Shown: piece by piece, positions 9,814 through 19,975 of the stretch
How the letters are laid out: every line of letters begins with the position of its first letter
Position numbering within the stretch: the first letter of the stretch is position 1
Assembly: GCA_002786025.1 (NCBI GenBank)
Contig: NHNW01000058.1
Coordinates: 186,001 to 250,000 of the forward strand
From: Zasmidium citrigriseum
Lineage: Eukaryota > Ascomycota > Dothideomycetes > Mycosphaerellales > Mycosphaerellaceae
Direction of reading: 5' to 3'
DNA length: 64,000 nt
Program-made: the position numbers and the translations under genes
Notes under the pieces: generated by a model
What the model saw: the letters and a program-made list of their open reading frames with translations, nothing else
Database searches by the model: none
What the model was told of the DNA's origin: nothing

Positions 9814-10345
9814 AGCATGAAGAGGGCATGTCAAGATTGGGATTGGTGTATGATTTGAAAGCGTTCGAAGCGAGGTGTTCGGGAATTGGAAGAGCAATGA
9901 TACCACCCATGGGTTACAGTAGAAGCTTGCAAAGGTCAGAACCCGGAACTAAAGTATGTTACTCCAGACTCGCTCTGAGACTCACGGTGTGTCTCTCTCA
10001 AATGGCCAGATCTGTGCTACTCATCCTCAGGACGAAAGCATTAGACTCCGAAGTGGTCTCATGACCTTGAGAATGCTACGACTCGTATTCCAGCTCGAAA
10101 GCCAAGAACCCGGACTTACTCACCGGTCTCAAGCAAGGCAGATTTCGTCCCATGATCGCCGTAGCTCGAGCATGATCATGGGTTGCAAAGCCATCGATTT
10201 TAGACACTCCACGTTTCCATGACCGATGCACGGAAAGCGCAGCGTCAGTCAGCAGAGCATATAAGGTGAAGTTTCTCCCAGAACTTGTCACCACATGCAT
10301 AAAGAAGTTGGGTCTCTAGCAACAGTCGTCTTATCTCCAAGCAAG
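9814..10345. other. Intergenic, upstream of the 10.3 kb secreted-protein gene
   Basis: No supported gene; overlapping short frames on both strands lack splice or codon support. The right end contains the TATA-like element listed separately. Confidence 0.4.
10260..10266 (+). promoter_or_regulatory. TATA-like box
   Basis: TATAAGG lies about 80 bases before the ATG of the secreted-protein gene at 10346, a sensible distance for a TATA-driven, regulated fungal promoter. Assignment is by position and sequence only. Confidence 0.35.
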
Positions 10346-11039
10346 ATGCACCTGACTCGAATCTGCTTTGCCGCTCTTGTTTCTGCTGGGATGTTCTTTG
10401 TCCCCGGCCATGCATTTGACCAGGGAAAGCCAGGAGAAATCGTGTCGTCTGGACTCACCGCCGATGGTGTCCCCTTCAACATAACAGCCGGTACACGGCA
10501 GTTGTCGGCTGCCGAGAGTACGATGATTTCCAAGTGCGGTATGCAATATCAGACCTCAATGGCTGACCATCGTCCCATAGTCGCCCAGCTCCATGAAGAG
10601 CACGTCTCAAACAATACCAAAAGCCGCCTAACGAAGAGTGGGTTTCCATCCTAGACCTCTGTCCAACTTCACCTCACTTACACCCCCACAGGAGAAGGCG
10701 AAGGCACAAGCCGCAACTGCGACCAATGGAACTCAGACAAATTCTGCTGGTGCCACGGCGCCATCAGCAACCGCGGCGACGTCCAACGAGCACTGCGCCC
10801 TCCACACCAACATCTATCCGCACAGCGAATCCTACACGATCAAGTGGCTGCCGACTGTCATTATCGAGTACAGGATCATCAATACGTGTGATTCGACGTA
10901 TCCGGTGGATAATAGTTGGTGTGGGAGACACTTTTTGGATTTGATTAATTGGTGTGAGTGGACCTGGGAGGCGCAGAAGGGGGGTCGGTTGAGGTTGACG
11001 GAGTGTGTGGAGTATATGTTTGATGTTAATGGGAGGTAG
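10346..11039 (+). CDS. Secreted Cys-containing protein, apparently frameshifted
   Basis: Exon 1 (10346-10637) begins with a signal peptide (MHLTRICFAALVSAGMFFV). A 54-base intron (GTGGGT...CCCACAG, phase 1) leads into exon 2 at 10692. In the spliced frame exon 2 reads NCDQWNSDKFCWCHGAISN with good C-ending codons. After about 10780 the coding signal moves to the next frame, which stays open to 11039 and reads INTCDSTYPVDNSWCG, WCEWTWEAQ and ECVEYMFDVNGR. No intron of suitable length and signals bridges the two frames, so a one-base insertion or two-base deletion near 10775-10800 is likely. If the frame is not shifted, translation stops near 10889. No known domain is recognised. The gene may be a pseudogene, or the sequence may contain an error. 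Confidence 0.55.
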
Positions 11040-11471
11040 ACGGGGAGGGGCAGAGGGTGTGGTGGGAGAAACTTGGGAGCGTGGACGGATTTCAACATCT
11101 GCCGAACGGGAAGAAAGAATAGGTTTGGTGTCGCATGTGATTCCAAGCGGGCTTTGCCTCTTCACTGACCTTACGGCAGTCTTGAAACAACACACTTAAT
11201 AGCATTCGCAAGAGCCACGCTGACCGTGGAGAGTCGAGACAGACACTGTCAGAATAAGGCTATTAAGAGGACGGACATGAACCTCGGCCGAGCAACGATC
11301 CTTCACAGCGCTAACTCAAATGGGCAGGTCACCGTGAAGCCCCTGCGCTTCTTCGTACACCCTTTCGAGCAATAGACCAACGACCAGCCATGTCTCTTGA
11401 GTCTTAATACTTCTTCCTTCGTTTTCCGTCCTACAGGCTTACAAGTTACGGGCTTTCGACCCACAAGGATC
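11040..11471. other. Intergenic
   Basis: No gene is seen. The 3' half is the promoter and leader of the GPI-type protein gene that follows. Confidence 0.4.
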
Positions 11472-12146
11472 ATGGCACGCCGACTCACCATCACCTCCCT
11501 GAGTCTCCTACTCCTCCAACAATGCCTCGCCGCCACCTCAAGCACCGCGACAATTCAACTCTACCAAGCCAGCCCATCAGTCCCCCTGGAAGCCTCGATC
11601 GTCGCCTACCAAAACGACAGGACCACACTAAAGCTTTTCTGCTCTCCGGACAGCACCCTGGCAGCCTGCGGCTCACTACCGGAGATCACATACACCTTCG
11701 GTCCCGGCACCTATCTGGTTCAAGGCGGACTCGAAAGCCAATACACTTTTACTTCCGACTGCTCCACGGCTTCTAATACGGCTGTTTGTCAATGCTATGA
11801 AAGTGCTGATACGGCGGTTTTGACTTCGAATTCGATGACTGTGACGGGGTTTACGACTTCTTTTGAGACGAGTTTTGCGGGGGAGGATATTTTGGTCACG
11901 AATGTGCCGATTGTTGGTGGACTTGAGAAGTTGCCAAACTCGACTGCGTCGGCGACCGCTGTTTCGAGAACCTCTTCGTCGTCGTCGCAGGGTACCGCTT
12001 CGTCTCCTTCGCCGGCTCAAGGAGTATCATCGACAAGTTCCTCGTCAGGCCCTACCACGACTGCGTCGGGCAGCTCAGCGAGGACTGCAGTGTCGCCTAT
12101 TGGAGGGCTCTTAGTTTTCTGTGCCGTCATATACACGGCCATGTAG
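11472..12146 (+). CDS. Secreted, probably GPI-anchored Ser/Thr-rich protein (224 aa)
   Basis: The ATG at 11472 opens a clear signal peptide (MARRLTITSLSLLLLQQCLA). An upstream in-frame ATG (11397) would bury it, so 11472 is chosen. The roughly 130-residue ectodomain contains CSPDSTLAACG and CSTASNTAVCQCY. It is followed by a Ser/Thr/Pro-rich linker of about 55 residues and a C-terminal hydrophobic stretch (ISPIGGLLVF-type, ending VIYTAM) preceded by small residues, as expected for GPI attachment. The gene has no intron. The family is not recognised beyond this architecture, which is typical of fungal wall or plasma-membrane proteins. Codon use turns from C-ending to G/T-ending near 11770 and back near 11950. 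Confidence 0.75.
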   Translation: MARRLTITSLSLLLLQQCLAATSSTATIQLYQASPSVPLEASIVAYQNDRTTLKLFCSPDSTLAACGSLPEITYTFGPGTYLVQGGLESQYTFTSDCSTASNTAVCQCYESADTAVLTSNSMTVTGFTTSFETSFAGEDILVTNVPIVGGLEKLPNSTASATAVSRTSSSSSQGTASSPSPAQGVSSTSSSSGPTTTASGSSARTAVSPIGGLLVFCAVIYTAM

Positions 12147-12890
12147 CTTTATCATGGCTTCTTGTGGAAGCAAACTACTTTTGCGCCAAGAAGCAACTCA
12201 ACAATTCCCTCTAGTGCAGAACGGAACAGCACTGTGTTTGCAGCGGGAAGATTCGTTCCTTGAAATCCTCAGTAAGCCTCGACTCAGTTTTCAATCGTCA
12301 GGACCCTCTCCAACGAGGCGGCTGCCGTCCCACGGCATCGATTTCCAACCGGGCACCGCAATCTTTGGCCACCGTCCTCTACTCCACATCTCGCCAAGAA
12401 GAGCTTCGAATCCTTTTGCTGCTTTGTCAGACGGCAGAGAGTTCATTCGAGCGTCAGTCGCACAATGACTCCCAGTTCGTCTCCCTTTCAGCCTCAGCAC
12501 GCTAGGGCCGTGACGCCAAGTTCCCGGAACTCAATCATTTACGCAGCCTGCCGAAGTTCAGCCAGAGCCTATTGATCCTCCTGCCCTTGTGCCTGAATCT
12601 GGAGGGTTTCGGTTCTGCGAGGTCTTGGCTTTGAGAGGTGATTCGTTGATATGTTAAGGATACGAGTATGAGGGTGGTAGCGAGGTCGTGTGTATTCGGT
12701 AGGATTGAAGGAAGGATTGGGGGTAGGTTGTTTCTTTTATCTTGTTGAGACTTGGTCGTCAGGAATGGATCAAGGACGGCTCTTTTACTTCCAAGATCAC
12801 ACTACCTCAGCAAAGAATTGAGAATCCGATTTCCACGACGAAGACGAAGACGACGACGATACCGGCAACGACAGCAAAAACACCGCAACA
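12147..12890. other. Intergenic
   Basis: No supported gene. Open frames at 12121-12505 overlap on both strands and show no coding-type codon preference. The pyrimidine/AC-rich stretch at 12800-12890 (ACGACGAAGACGAAGACG-like triplets) is the probable leader of the small membrane protein gene to the right. Confidence 0.4.
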
Positions 12891-13160
12891 ATGGGCCTCT
12901 TCAACGACCCCTCCATGTTCCCCCTCGCAACCCTGATCATCATCGCTGCTTCTGGACTCGCAGTCATGCTCGGCTACGCACACCATCGACTGTTCTACGG
13001 ATTGGAACAACATTTCACACCGACGCCCTCTGAAGAGCAGATGGTATACATGCGAGAGGTACGGCTTCGCAATCAGAGGGACGTTGCTAGGGTTTTGGGC
13101 CCACGGAGATATGATAGGAGGCCTCGGAACGATTTCGAGAGCTCGATGAGCGACTATTAA
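12891..13160 (+). CDS. Small membrane protein (89 aa)
   Basis: This is an intronless frame from an ACAATGG context. One hydrophobic segment near residues 10-28 (MFPLATLIIIAASGLAVML) is followed by a charged C-terminal half rich in Arg (VRLRNQRDVARVLGPRRYDRRP). That is the shape of a single-pass organellar or ER microprotein with N-terminal anchor and basic tail. No family is recognised. Codons are C-rich in the anchor part, which supports expression. Confidence 0.55.
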   Translation: MGLFNDPSMFPLATLIIIAASGLAVMLGYAHHRLFYGLEQHFTPTPSEEQMVYMREVRLRNQRDVARVLGPRRYDRRPRNDFESSMSDY

Positions 13161-13420
13161 ACGACGGTTGAGGTGGTTGGAATACATTGAGGTTTGAGTG
13201 TGAGATACTAGGAGAAATGTTCGAGGGTGAGTTGGTATATGTTCTGCGACGCAGAAGTGCGGAACGAAGCTGACAGATCAATGCAGGCAAGTATCGAACG
13301 ACCGCCGAGAGACTTCTAAAAGAGATGGGAACATGCAACAGTGGAGCTGGGGAGAGCAAAGCTATCTCCAGTACAGACCCTCTGCGCGATGGCTGGCTGG
13401 CAGCCGCCTCGCTTGCGAGG

Positions 13421-13820
13421 GTCTGAAGTCAAGTTGGGCCAAATAGGCGTTTTAGCGTCTACACAACATAATATACAAAATCGAGATATAGATAAGCAGA
13501 CACTTGGAGGCCTGTCGCAAAGGCCGTGCGAGTAACCCTATATAAAAAGTTTCCCTAAAAACCTATATCTTTTGCCTTTACTTACCCTCGAGGGGTAGAC
13601 ATTCGCAGAAATGACCATTCTGATTTCGACTTTAAATAAATAGAACTTACGACTTAGCGGATTTCCTAGGCATTAAACACGTTTATATAGTTAATAGGGC
13701 CCTTACGAAACTTTTTACCCGAGCTTTTTTGCGATTTCGTCGTATGTGGATTGCTATCGAGAATCTTAGGTGTGTATCCGCGCGCTTAAACGCCCATTTG
13801 GCCCAACTTCGCCTCAGGCG
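13421..13820. mobile_element. MITE-like element with about 38-base terminal inverted repeats
   Basis: The left arm (about 13421-13458) and the reverse complement of the right arm (about 13783-13820) share AAGTTGGGCCAAAT exactly and continue on both sides with few differences. Most mismatches are transitions in which the left arm carries T or A where the right arm has C or G. The roughly 320-base interior is non-coding and partly AT-rich. Short non-coding DNA between inverted repeats suggests a non-autonomous DNA transposon. A target-site duplication could not be fixed, because the repeats may extend a little further outward. Confidence 0.55.
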
Positions 13821-15303
13821 CTTCGCAGAAGCCCGGACTAGTCCGGATTCGGCAAGCGCCTAAGATTCGGAGGTAGGAGCAAAGCAGATGAATGCGGAGC
13901 AAGAAGCATACATTACTCGAAAAGTTGGTCACAACACTGTCCAGGGCTGCTCATGGACTTGACAGCGCAACTTTGTCCGATAACGATGCCAGACTCTTGC
14001 TCGAGCAGGGCCTCGCGTTGCAGATGGGATAAGAAACTCGTGATCATTGTGCCTACATCTTGGAGATAGCGGACTGCGGGCCATTCAACTTCGAGCCCTG
14101 CGGAGCGAGATTCACTGGAAATACTGTGTCAGCGTCTTAAGCACCAGGTCGTACAGCGATTTGGAATTAGACGAAGTCGGCTTTCGGCAAAGTTTACCTC
14201 TTAAAACTCCACACATATGCACAGAGACTCATCGGCTTGGACTTTCGGCTATACCCGTTGAATCTGTATGAGATTTATCGTTTTAAACGGGAAAGGAAAT
14301 GTGCATGCATCCACCATGCAGTTCGACCCTTGTCATGGAAAGTTGATATATTTCGCTAGGCGTTAGTTGCGGTACATTTCAGAGTTAAGGATTACGATGA
14401 TATAAAACTTGAATAATCAAGAGTACAGCGACTTGCTTTCTACATCTCATACCTTCAAGAAAGGAGGCCGCGAAGCATAACAAGACGAAGAGTGAAGGCC
14501 AGCCAAGTCAGTCAACGGTGTGTTCGCTTGGTAGAACTCCGCTGGAGCGATTCGTAGAGACCTGAAACGATTCTCTCCTTTAGCCTTGAGCATTTTCTCC
14601 CTCTCGCCGGCTCCGGACATCAATTGTCGTGTACCTGCGCTGATCTTTCGGTCCTAGTGAGATGACTCAGCCTTGGCAGCAAGGCTGAGCTTCTTCACCT
14701 AATGCGGTAATTTTGCTCATGCCAACACACGTCTCCTGTGAGAGATGCCTGTGATTTGTACGGCAGTCGACATCCAGGCAGGTGCTTCAGTACAACGATC
14801 ACTTATACGGACCAATGATTGCGGGTATGCAATTTCCTCTTTGGAGGATTGCACTAAGACCAAGCCCTCCGCTCAAGCTCGTAGCTCCGTCCACGTCTGG
14901 GCCGTCATGCGACAGCAAATCAGCTTCGTTGATCGAGAGACTGCATTAGACAAGTATTGAAGCCTGGAAGGCTCCGATATTCTGCTTCACCATTACGAAT
15001 CGTGCAGCAGGTCTATGACGGCTTTTTAACTCCGTGGCGCTGATGCCTGATCCGACGCAAGAGCGTGTTAGTAAACAGAAGCAAATACAACTGTGATCTG
15101 GACCATGCACCCCGCAAGCTGGATCGCAGCCCTCCAGGCTCGAGCGAAAGCTGTGCCGCAGTGCTGCAATTGTCATACGCGGGTTTCGTACATGAAAGAG
15201 AGGTATCCCCAGTCAACCTCAACACAGATCTTGAACCTTCTGCACTTGTACGACGCAGTCGTTCCTGTTTTCTGATTTCTGTTGTCGTTCTCTCTGTGGC
15301 TCA
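13821..15303. other. Long intergenic interval
   Basis: About 1.5 kb without a supported gene. A palindromic CCCGGACTAGTCCGG lies just outside the MITE-like element near 13832-13846. The remaining short frames (for example 14745-14960) have no coding-type codon use. The right end is the promoter of the CRAL-TRIO gene. Confidence 0.45.
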
Positions 15304-16649
15304 ATGGCTTTCGAAATTACTAACGAGGGCGGCAGGCCATGGAACTTAACAGCAGATGAAGAGACAAAGCTTAAAGCCACCTGGAAGGCATTGATCGACA
15401 GACTGGAGATCCGTAGTCCGGCTGCAGAGAATCCCACCGATCTTGCAAGTCAGTCACCAGCACCGCAGACCGTGGGCAAAGCAAAAGAGAAGAGACGATC
15501 AACCTTTTCGCTATGGAAGGCCAAGTCCGGTGATGCCAACGATGAAATGACGGCAAGCCCGACAGAACTTAGAGGTGCATTCTGGTCCATTGTCAAACAC
15601 CATCATCCAGACGCAATTCTTCTGAGATTTCTGCGCGCCCGAAAATGGGACATCGACGCAGCGATCAAGATGCTTCTTTCAAGTCTACAGATGGAGCTTC
15701 GGGTCCGAGTGCAGGATGACATTATGTTCAATGGCGATGGCCATGCACTACATCAGTCACAGACAGCCAAGGACCCGGCGGACAGAAAGGCGGCGGAAGA
15801 CTTCCTGACTCAACTACGACTCGGCAAATCGTTCTTGCATGGGATCGACGTGAAAGATCGACCATGTTTCTACGTTCGTGCGAGACTACACAAGCCTGGT
15901 GAGCAGAGTCAGGCTAGCCTGGAGAGATTCACACTCTATATGATCGAGACCGCGGGCATGATGTTGAAACCACCAATCGATACAGCAGTGAGTACAAGTA
16001 TCCAGGTGTTATCCCATGTACCAATACATTGACCCATCCGCTACGATAGACGTTAGTCTTCGATCTCTCCGGCTTCGGACTTTCCAACATGGACTACGCA
16101 CCGATCTCCTTCATGACGAAGGCCTTGGAAGCCAACTATCCAGAGACTCTCGGGAACATCATCGTCTACAAGGCACCATGGATTTTTCAAGGCATATGGA
16201 AGATCATTAAAGGCTGGCTGGATCCCGTCGTGGCTACCAAAGTGTACTTTGCTTCAGGAGTCGACGATCTCAAAGCGCTGATCCCACGGGACAGGATCAT
16301 GAAGGAGCTTGGTGGAGATGAAGACTACACTTACACCTATTTTGAGCCCAAGGAAGGTGAGAATGCGCTGATGGAGAATGTTGAGCAACGAAGTCGGATA
16401 CAGAGTGAACGTGACGAGATCGTCCAATCGTTCCAGAAACAGACGATGTCGTGGCTTGCTGCGAAAGCCGATGACGAGCAAGACGTCAAGAACAGTCGCG
16501 AAATGGCAGCAGTCCAACTGGTCGAGAACTATTGGCGACTGGATCCTTATATCAGAGCCAGATCTGTATACGATCGATTGGGCATACTTCAGCAGGGCGG
16601 AAAAGTGGACTTCTACCCATCGCCCAACGCCACCCGTACTACAAGATAG
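15304..16649 (+). CDS. Sec14-like CRAL-TRIO phosphatidylinositol/lipid-transfer protein
   Basis: Two exons (15304-15987 and 16050-16649), with a 62-base intron (GTGAGT...CGATAG, phase 0), give 427 residues. A CRAL-TRIO N-terminal helix region lies near 95-125 (DAILLRFLRARKWDIDAAIKM). The lipid-binding domain follows: DRPCFYVRARLHKPGEQS, then across the splice TLVFDLSGFGLSNMDY, then NYPETLGNIIVYKAPWIFQ and a conserved 'W.i.kgwLDP' segment. Family members exchange phosphatidylinositol and other lipids between membranes and bind in the cytosol or at Golgi/ER. A Ser/Lys-rich insert near 55-85 may be a regulatory linker. The C-terminal 100 residues are helical and without a recognised domain. It is a normal-looking gene. 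Confidence 0.92.
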
Positions 16650-16884
16650 AGATTTGAAATCTGGCTCCATTCTCAAATAATGATGAGCGTTCCGGCTACG
16701 TGGCATGTTGAATACTACCCTTTTCAATGCCACATGAAGTCTTTCGTAGCTTTCTACAATCATCTTTGGCAGACTGCCTTCATTCTTGGAGCGGTCGGTC
16801 ATCAGCGATGGAGAACTCAAAATGATTGTTATTCGCTCGACCGATCGCTTCATGAAGACTTCATAGCCACCTTTCTACAAATTG

Positions 16885-19515
16885 TCAGTCCACAATCCAC
16901 TCGTGAGACTTATCGAACGCCTGTGCGACCTGCATGGTTCTCCCCCAGAACATCAACGCAATCATGTCAAAGACTGCATTCGCTTGCAAGTCTGTCTTCT
17001 CTCGTACATCTGCCATCTCTGATGATTGCAGAAGCTCAAGAGTCCGCTTCTTTATAATGTCGTCCACGCGTGAGGAAAGATACATTAGATTTAGAGGCCT
17101 TCGCATTAACTTGTTGTGCCTCGAAATAAGTAGTCCACCCACGGGCCAAGGGATCCACGACAGCAGACTATTGAACTGTTTTTGATAGACCGTCAGCCAC
17201 TGCACACATCGGTTAATCCAGGACTCTCTGATGGCCAATGCGTGTCTATGGCAGGTGTCACGGAGGACCTGATACGCCGGTCTCATTTGCGACACGTAAA
17301 CGGTGGCAAACGAGCGATAGACATGATCGTGACTGGAGTCCGTTTCTCGGTAACACAGGAGTCCAGTCTGAGCTGCAGGATTGCTGACTTTCTGAGCTCG
17401 CCGTAAAATGATGTACCACTGGTTCGTGCAGTCCCGCAAGGTTCTTCGAAAGAAGTCCCTGTCGACCTCAAGCAATCCATGTTGTTTGGTTACGTGAAAC
17501 CATGTCCCAGTTGCATCACGTAGGTGGAATGCCTCAAGAACGCCATCGCGACCAGCTATCTGAACGGCAGCATCTACGAGATGGCGGGGACCATCGGGCT
17601 CGACTCGATAACCTGCATATTGGACCTTGAGACCGAGCGTAGTCAGGACCCCCTTTTCCGCAGTGTCGTCGCCGAAGACAAATTGAAATCCCTGACTCGG
17701 CCTTTGCAAAATGGTAGCGGGTGCCCAGCGATAGCCTGCGTTCGGAAGCCGTCTCAATTCGGCGAAGATAACATCTTTATCGATTCCCGCGTTGTTCTCA
17801 GAGAACAGTCTCCACACCTCCCGCATCCTAGATTGCCCCACTTGGACCCCGTCGTATTCTTGGCCCTCGAAGGTACGAGTCGCCGCGGCTACCTTGGTGA
17901 TATCGACCCCAAGTACGGCTCCGAAGCAGATTGGCTCGTCCTCAATTTTGCTCACGCCACGATAGCAGAGTGCTTGAACTGCCATGCGATAATCTCGTCT
18001 TTTGGGATGGAAGGGCTGATGAAACCAACTTCGAAGGCCCGCAATCTGGAACTGGATTTCGACTATAATGCGATTGATGGTGACGTTTTCTTGCTTCAGT
18101 GTTTGAAGATTGCCCCAAATCTTACGAAAGTCAACAATATCATCGGCGAAGCGTACGAGAAGAGTCCTGGCAAGCCCGGCTTCTTGGAACGTCCACAGAC
18201 GTCGCATCCAACGGCTTGTGACGAGACGAGCGGCGGCTTCTAGCACTCCGACGTCTGCGTAAGAGAAGTGCTCAAGGCCACGATCTAGTACCAACACATA
18301 GCCAGCTTTTGTGTAGACCTCTGCTAACTTCCCAATGGCACGGGACTTGTATTGTAGATCCTTGACGGGACAGCACAGTGTATCGCACCAGAGGTATAGG
18401 CGTCTCTTCTCCTGTGTTTTGACCAGCTTTCCAGCATTATCCTGTTGGAGGAACTCCCGACCCGCAAGGCTCTTGATCAAAGATTTCAATCGGAGTAGCT
18501 GGCAGCGAGGTAGCGTGGTATCGTGAGGATTCCCCAGACCATTGGCCCACACATGAGATAGGGCAACGTATGAGACGTTCTCATTGGGATCGAAGGCTTT
18601 GACATTGAGTGAAACATTCTCAAGTGTGTCTCCGACGACGTCGATTACCGGGAATGTGAAGTCGAGAAACGCGCAGAGTTCATCCTCAGCGGGTCCCATG
18701 GGCTCGCATGCACAAGGGAGCTCAACATGCCGCAACTGATATTTCTCGCTTGGCCTGATTTGGAGTTTTGAACACCCGTCCGGATCGCATTGTTGATGGT
18801 AGTCCGGGAGATCCAGTCTTCGAAGATTGATCGAATAGAATCTGGTGGCCGTGTATCTAAACGTTCTCTCGACATAGCCAATTTCGGCAGGACACCAGCC
18901 ATTGTGCAGCATTAAATTCCTATCTTCGTTCGTATAGTCAAATTCAGTTGCGTATGATGCTTGGGCCTGTCCAGGTACATATAAAGATCGAAAGGTCGCA
19001 TCCGCCAAAACATCTGGAAGTATTGACAACAGTCGGACAATGCGGCGGTCACATTTCTCGTGGGGCTTCAGGTTGATGGTGTAAAAGCCTTGCCTGGCAA
19101 GATAGAAGCATGCCTGGATGGATTCCAACTCTTTCGCCTTGCGAGGTGAGTCCCACTCGGTTACCACGACACACCATTCGGATAATCGGGCATTAAGATT
19201 CCTAGTATGCAGATGCGTTCCATCTATGTAGTCATTAGGTTCGAACAGTCCATGTGGACTGAGAAAGCGGTGTAGCAGTCCAAAAAAGAGCCAAGCCTGC
19301 AGGAAGCATTCAAGGGCTTTGTCGTCACTTGGATTCCGGCTCTCAGTGACTGAGAATGGCGGATCCTCCACCAGTGCTTGGGGCCAGCCAGCTCGTATTG
19401 GGAACGTTGCGAAATCCCCGCCGTCAAAGGGTGTGACCTCGCAGACATATGGCACTCTGAAGTCGGCATCGATGGGGCTCTTTGGTGATGGAATGTGATC
19501 CATGGCTTGGCTCAC
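16885..19515 (-). CDS. HET-domain (heterokaryon incompatibility) protein, 876 aa
   Basis: The frame is single-exon. The HET domain covers about residues 305-460, with its three hallmark blocks: YVALSHVWANGLGNP, then YLWCDTLCCPV, then TSRWMRRLWTFQEAGLA. The 300-residue N-terminal region has YTINLKP-type segments but no recognised domain. The 400-residue C-terminal part is helical and uncharacterised. HET proteins act in fungal allorecognition and programmed cell death, often together with NLR-like receptors. Many genomes carry dozens of paralogues of unknown function, and this one has no such partner in the window. The start at 19515 leaves about 460 bases to the alpha-dioxygenase stop codon, both genes on the minus strand. 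Confidence 0.9.
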   Translation of the reverse strand: MSQAMDHIPSPKSPIDADFRVPYVCEVTPFDGGDFATFPIRAGWPQALVEDPPFSVTESRNPSDDKALECFLQAWLFFGLLHRFLSPHGLFEPNDYIDGTHLHTRNLNARLSEWCVVVTEWDSPRKAKELESIQACFYLARQGFYTINLKPHEKCDRRIVRLLSILPDVLADATFRSLYVPGQAQASYATEFDYTNEDRNLMLHNGWCPAEIGYVERTFRYTATRFYSINLRRLDLPDYHQQCDPDGCSKLQIRPSEKYQLRHVELPCACEPMGPAEDELCAFLDFTFPVIDVVGDTLENVSLNVKAFDPNENVSYVALSHVWANGLGNPHDTTLPRCQLLRLKSLIKSLAGREFLQQDNAGKLVKTQEKRRLYLWCDTLCCPVKDLQYKSRAIGKLAEVYTKAGYVLVLDRGLEHFSYADVGVLEAAARLVTSRWMRRLWTFQEAGLARTLLVRFADDIVDFRKIWGNLQTLKQENVTINRIIVEIQFQIAGLRSWFHQPFHPKRRDYRMAVQALCYRGVSKIEDEPICFGAVLGVDITKVAAATRTFEGQEYDGVQVGQSRMREVWRLFSENNAGIDKDVIFAELRRLPNAGYRWAPATILQRPSQGFQFVFGDDTAEKGVLTTLGLKVQYAGYRVEPDGPRHLVDAAVQIAGRDGVLEAFHLRDATGTWFHVTKQHGLLEVDRDFFRRTLRDCTNQWYIILRRAQKVSNPAAQTGLLCYRETDSSHDHVYRSFATVYVSQMRPAYQVLRDTCHRHALAIRESWINRCVQWLTVYQKQFNSLLSWIPWPVGGLLISRHNKLMRRPLNLMYLSSRVDDIIKKRTLELLQSSEMADVREKTDLQANAVFDMIALMFWGRTMQVAQAFDKSHEWIVD

Positions 19516-19975
19516 ATACTTTGAAGCTTCTTAGCGTCAACAATATAAGTATCGCAGCAGAGTTGACAAGTGGTGGTCAGATCAGAGGCCGCCAGGCGAA
19601 GCCAGAGCTCGAGGCTGAGGTCGTGTGCCACCCGCGTCAGCGGCGCCAAGCCCCTGAATGTCGACGACGCCATCGACGCCTCTGTCTTCAAAGATCTAAG
19701 CAGAGTGCCACATTCCTCAGTAAGGTGATGCCACTGTTGGCAAACTCATCAAAAATTGGTGCAAAGCTCAGAAACCTTCCGCAGAGCGAGAACACAACGC
19801 TTCATGACATTGACCAGCAAGACGCTAGAACTAAACGACATCCTAGAAAGCTCACGATGAGGAGCGTCAAAGCAGTGTTGCTGAGAATCCTTGAGCACGA
19901 ATATGAGGCCGAAGATGTTCAAAAGTACCATTGGATGCAGACGTCTTTGCGGAAGCCCTTGATTCTTACGACAGT
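19516..19975. other. Intergenic, promoter of the HET gene
   Basis: No supported gene; the plus-strand frame covering 19482-20315 is antisense to genes and not coding-like. Confidence 0.4.

Noticed and set aside
9379..9906. Minus-strand frame rich in Leu and Arg (175 codons)
   Set aside because: Antisense to EAF6; the low-complexity Leu/Arg composition is the reflection of G/T-ending codons on the sense strand.
17524..18243. Plus-strand open frame of 239 codons
   Set aside because: It lies fully antisense to the HET-domain gene, whose frame carries the conserved motifs; its own codon use and composition are not gene-like.
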